From assembly GCF_013410945.1 (NCBI RefSeq), contig NZ_JACCCH010000001.1, positions 1 to 64,000 on the forward strand: a stretch of DNA of 64,000 nucleotides, in the 5' to 3' direction. The notes beneath the pieces are model-generated. The model ran no database searches and was not told the DNA's origin. It was given only the letters and a program-made list of their open reading frames with translations. Position numbers and translations under genes: made by a program. The first letter of the stretch is position 1; every line of letters starts with the position of its first letter. Below, piece after piece: positions 61,224-64,000 of the stretch. Source of the stretch: Leifsonia sp. AK011. GTDB lineage: Bacteria > Actinomycetota > Actinomycetes > Actinomycetales > Microbacteriaceae.

Positions 61224-62389
61224 GACTCTCCTCCTGCTGGCGCGTCGAGGTGCAGGTGCACCTCGGTGCCTCCGCCCGCGCCGGGTCGCACGGTCGCGGT
61301 TCCCCCGGCCCGTGACATCCTGCCGATGATGGACTCACGGATGCCCAGCCGATCGCTCGGCAGTGCGTCGAGGTCCACGCCCGGCCCACGATCGCGCACG
61401 AACACGTCGATGGCGGACGGCGACGTCTCGAGGTACACGGAGACATCCCCTCCCGCATGGCGGGCCGCATTGAGCATCGCCTCGCGGGCCGCGGCGACGA
61501 TGGCGGAACCGGAGAGCTCGATCGAGTCGCCCGCGGCGACCACGTCGATGCGCACCGGGTAGTCGAGCTCGACGGCGGCGGCGACCTGCCGCAACTCGGT
61601 CGCTAGGTCTGCGACGGTGGGTTCGTCGCCCACGAAGAGCCAGTCGCGCAGCTCGCGCTCCTGGGCGCGGGCGATGCGCGCGACCTCGCTCGAGGGCCCA
61701 GCGCGGTTCTGGATGAGGGCGAGGGTCTGGAGCACGGAGTCGTGGAGGTGGGCGGCGATCTCGGCGCGCTGCTCCTCGCGCACGCGCGCTGTCCGTGCGG
61801 TCTCGAGGTCGGTCGTGAGGGCGACGATGCGCGGCGCCGCGACGAACGCCACGGCGAGCACAACCATGCCGACGCCGATGACCGCGTTGATCGCGGACGG
61901 CCGGGCCAGGAGGGCAGTCACGCCGGCCACGACGAGCAGACCCACGGACACCCACCTCGCCCACAGCCCGTACCGGGCAGTGCGCTCGGGGTCGTGGCGA
62001 TCGAAGCCAAGACTCCACGCGACGGCGGCGGCCGAGGCGAGCGTAGTGGCGAGGAGCGCCGACGTGAGGCCCCGGTCGTTGCCACCGTTGGTCGCGAGCG
62101 TCAGCACGGCGAGCGCGCCCGCTCCCGCGAGGGCCGCGGAGATCGCCGCGGCGGGGATGCGGCGGCGCACGGTGGGTTCCTCGTCCGAGGTTGGCGCGTC
62201 GAGCGGCACGAGGGCCCAGAGCCAGAGGTACAGCAGGATGCCAGCACCTCCAGCGACGGCGAGCGCGAGGGCGAGCATCCGTGTGCCGCGCGTGCTCCAG
62301 CCGAGGTGACGAGCCACACCCGCGCAGACGCCACCGAGCATCACGTCGCGGGGACGCGAGAGTGCTGGGCGTTCGGCGAGGGTGGTCAC
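61220..62389 (-). CDS. PspC-domain sensor histidine kinase
   Basis: A 389-residue kinase. An N-terminal PspC domain (LSRPRDVMLGGVCAGVARHL, ILLYLWLWALVPLDAP) gives two helices; four more helices follow to about residue 195. The cytoplasmic part has the NarX/LiaS-type phosphoacceptor HLHDSVLQTLALIQNRAG and ATPase blocks AAREAMLNAARHAGG and VFVRDRGPGVDLDAL. Start GTG at 62389. PspC-kinases are typical actinomycete envelope-stress sensors related in logic to Lia/Vra systems. Confidence 0.9.
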   Translation of the reverse strand: MTTLAERPALSRPRDVMLGGVCAGVARHLGWSTRGTRMLALALAVAGGAGILLYLWLWALVPLDAPTSDEEPTVRRRIPAAAISAALAGAGALAVLTLATNGGNDRGLTSALLATTLASAAAVAWSLGFDRHDPERTARYGLWARWVSVGLLVVAGVTALLARPSAINAVIGVGMVVLAVAFVAAPRIVALTTDLETARTARVREEQRAEIAAHLHDSVLQTLALIQNRAGPSSEVARIARAQERELRDWLFVGDEPTVADLATELRQVAAAVELDYPVRIDVVAAGDSIELSGSAIVAAAREAMLNAARHAGGDVSVYLETSPSAIDVFVRDRGPGVDLDALPSDRLGIRESIIGRMSRAGGTATVRPGAGGGTEVHLHLDAPAGGES

Positions 62390-62414
62390 CCCTGAATCCA
62401 AGCAGGTTAAGCCG

Positions 62415-62458
62415 TGATCAGGGCCCACCCGGGGTGCGAATCAGGGTCGAATCAGGGT
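62415..62458. promoter_or_regulatory. Phased direct repeats between the PspC kinase and PspC membrane protein
   Basis: GAATCAGGGT occurs at 62438-62447 and 62449-62458, exactly 11 bases apart, with a related TGATCAGGG at 62415-62423. Placed in the 113-base divergent gap, these are candidate sites for the linked response regulator. Confidence 0.5.
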
Positions 62459-62502
62459 GATACCTCATGGCACGCCGTGCGCGTCAGGGCCACGATCGAA
62501 AC

Positions 62503-64000
62503 ATGCCCAAGAACCCAGCACCTGAAACCCCACCGACCGAGGAACCGGCCGCCGCCGAGGCCCCCACGCCGCCTCCACCGCTGCGCGGGAGCTACCGCTT
62601 CTTCTCCTGGCTGCGCTCGCTCGACCTGCGTCGCGAGCCCGGCTGGATCGGCGGCGTGTGCGCCGGAATCGCGTCGCGGCTCGGCATCGACCCGCTCATC
62701 GTGCGGGGCATCGCCGTCGTGATCGCCGTCCTCGGCGGACCGGCGATCCTGCTGTACGCGGCGGCGTGGCTCCTGCTGCCCGACGCCAGCGACAAGATCC
62801 ACCTCGAGGAGATCTTCCGTGGCCGACTCGAGCCGGCCACGGCGGGCATCGCGGCGTTCTTCGTGCTCGCGATGCTGCCCGTCACCCAGGGATTCTGGTA
62901 CGCGGGCGCCGGCTTCTGGGGCATCCCGGACTGGGGAACCGGCTTCGGCCGCGCGCTGTGGACGATCGTGCTCATCGGCGCACTCGTGTGGTTCCTGATC
63001 TGGCTCTCGCGCCGGACGAACCCACCGGTGCCCCCGGCAGCCACGGGGACGTCCGCGACGGATGCCGCGCAGGAGACGTCGGCGAGTGCGGCCGGCACCT
63101 CCGCGACGGGCAGGTCGGCGAACGCGGCCGCTTCGGCCACGTTCGTGGCGTCCGAGACATCCGTCACTCCGCCCGCGGATGCCACGGAGCCCGAGGTCGC
63201 CGACTGGCGGGCCCAGCAGGCCAAGGTGCGCGCCGAGCAGGAGGCGTTCCGCAACCAGCAGGCGAGCGACCGTCACTCCGCCCACCGGGCGGCCGCCGAG
63301 GAGGCCCGCGCGGTTCGCGCCGCGCAGCGGGAGAAGGATCGCGTCGCCTATGCGCGCACCCGGTCGAACCCGCTGTACTCGCTTGTCGTGATCGGCGTGG
63401 CTCTCATCACGGGCGGCCTCGCCGTCGTCCTGACGTCCGACGGCGTGCCCACGACGGCATCCGTCACTATCGGCCTCGCCGCGTCGCTCGCCGTGCTCGC
63501 TGTCGGCATCGTCATCAACGGCGTGCGCGGCAAGCGCTCAGGGGGAGCGTCCGGCGTCGCCTGGATCGTGCTCGTCGCCCTGCTCCTCACCGGGAGCGTG
63601 CGCTGGGGCACCGACACCATCGTCGAGTGGGGCCCGAGGTCCACACTCGTGCCGACGAGTTCCCAGGACTACGCGTTCGGAGCGGGACGCGTGACGCTCG
63701 ACCTGCGGGAGATGGAGCCCGAGATCCTCGACGGCTCCAAGCTCGAGGGCAGCTTCGGCGGAGAGTCGGTTAGCCTCACCCTCGGCGCCGGTACCGCGAC
63801 CGTCATCGTTCCCGACGACGTCACCGTCCAGTTCTCCGGCTCGGTGGGCGCGGGATCGATCGATGCCGGCCCCAACGAGGACTCGACGCGCATCGGTCCC
63901 GTCGAGCGCGCCTCCGCAGAATTCGGCCCACGGGACCCCACTCAGCTCATCGTCGTCAGCGTCCAACTCGGCGCCGGCCAGATCCGCGTCATCGAAGCAG
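62503..64000 (+). CDS. PspC membrane protein with C-terminal toastrack-like domain (partial)
   Basis: Open from ATG 62503 to the window end (499 codons, no stop), so the C-terminus is missing. A Pro/Glu-rich N-terminus (about 1-30) precedes a PspC domain (DLRREPGWIGGVCAGIASRL, ILLYAAAWLLLPDASDK), further helices (AATAGIAAFFVLAM and WTIVLIGALVWFLIWL), a charged Ala-rich linker (about 185-285), three more helices, and an extracytoplasmic beta-rich segment with repeated SVSLTLGAGTATVIVPDDV-type strands resembling the toastrack domain. Divergent from the PspC kinase and LuxR regulator, so probably their target and feedback partner in envelope stress. Confidence 0.85.
   Translation, partial: MPKNPAPETPPTEEPAAAEAPTPPPPLRGSYRFFSWLRSLDLRREPGWIGGVCAGIASRLGIDPLIVRGIAVVIAVLGGPAILLYAAAWLLLPDASDKIHLEEIFRGRLEPATAGIAAFFVLAMLPVTQGFWYAGAGFWGIPDWGTGFGRALWTIVLIGALVWFLIWLSRRTNPPVPPAATGTSATDAAQETSASAAGTSATGRSANAAASATFVASETSVTPPADATEPEVADWRAQQAKVRAEQEAFRNQQASDRHSAHRAAAEEARAVRAAQREKDRVAYARTRSNPLYSLVVIGVALITGGLAVVLTSDGVPTTASVTIGLAASLAVLAVGIVINGVRGKRSGGASGVAWIVLVALLLTGSVRWGTDTIVEWGPRSTLVPTSSQDYAFGAGRVTLDLREMEPEILDGSKLEGSFGGESVSLTLGAGTATVIVPDDVTVQFSGSVGAGSIDAGPNEDSTRIGPVERASAEFGPRDPTQLIVVSVQLGAGQIRVIEA

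Overview
The window is high-GC chromosomal DNA from an actinomycete, most likely a member of the Microbacteriaceae. The evidence is the gene order tRNA-Trp / secE / nusG / rplK / rplA, the long acidic N-terminus of NusG, an LAXTG-type sortase substrate, PspC-linked two-component genes, many GTG and near-leaderless starts, and a striking excess of the heptamer GGATGCC/GGCATCC. No insertion sequence, prophage, CRISPR array or rRNA is present. The last gene runs off the right end.

Positions 1-19560 hold a pentose block. On the plus strand are a CUT2 importer ATPase and permease, xylA and xylB. A convergent ROK repressor follows. A long run of minus-strand genes then covers L-arabinose use: lacI / araD / araB / araA, and a second set of lacI / araD / binding protein / ATPase / permease. 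The [lacI-araD] pair occurs twice. LacI-type operators and a good promoter can be read between the genes. A LuxR regulator with two tandem DNA-binding domains ends the block.

Positions 19671-30169 are mixed: a small lipoprotein, a cyclase-family hydrolase with an amino-acid permease, cystathionine gamma-synthase and beta-synthase, DUF3105 and DUF305 membrane-anchored proteins, and a two-gene unit pairing a membrane class III nucleotide cyclase with an MscS channel that ends in a cyclic-nucleotide-binding domain. Both members of that last pair have altered key residues.

Positions 30315-35173 hold an alpha-glucoside-type importer (two permeases and a lipoprotein, no ATPase) divergent from its LacI repressor, with five LacI-type palindromes between them. 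Positions 35289-41816 are the most unusual part: seven genes joined by ATGA/GTGA-type stop-start overlaps encode a receiver/PIG-L deacetylase fusion, an ATP-grasp enzyme, a PHP phosphoesterase, a processive family-2 glycosyltransferase, a 47-residue membrane peptide, a lone receiver and a PAS histidine kinase. I read this as a two-component-controlled envelope glycan or glycolipid system.

Positions 41857-64000 contain a sortase substrate, rplJL with its leader, an OmpR-type two-component system divergent from a MacB-like exporter, a sugar oxidoreductase/epimerase pair, a lone YqaJ nuclease, a NudK-like hydrolase, a quinone oxidoreductase, an ECF sigma factor with a membrane partner, a GNAT protein, rplKA-nusG-secE-tRNA-Trp, an aminotransferase, and a LuxR-type two-component system with a PspC sensor divergent from a PspC/toastrack membrane protein. 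Intergenic structure is rich: two importers carry a perfect 15-bp hairpin right after the binding-protein gene, and a 24-bp perfect inverted repeat lies between nusG and rplK.
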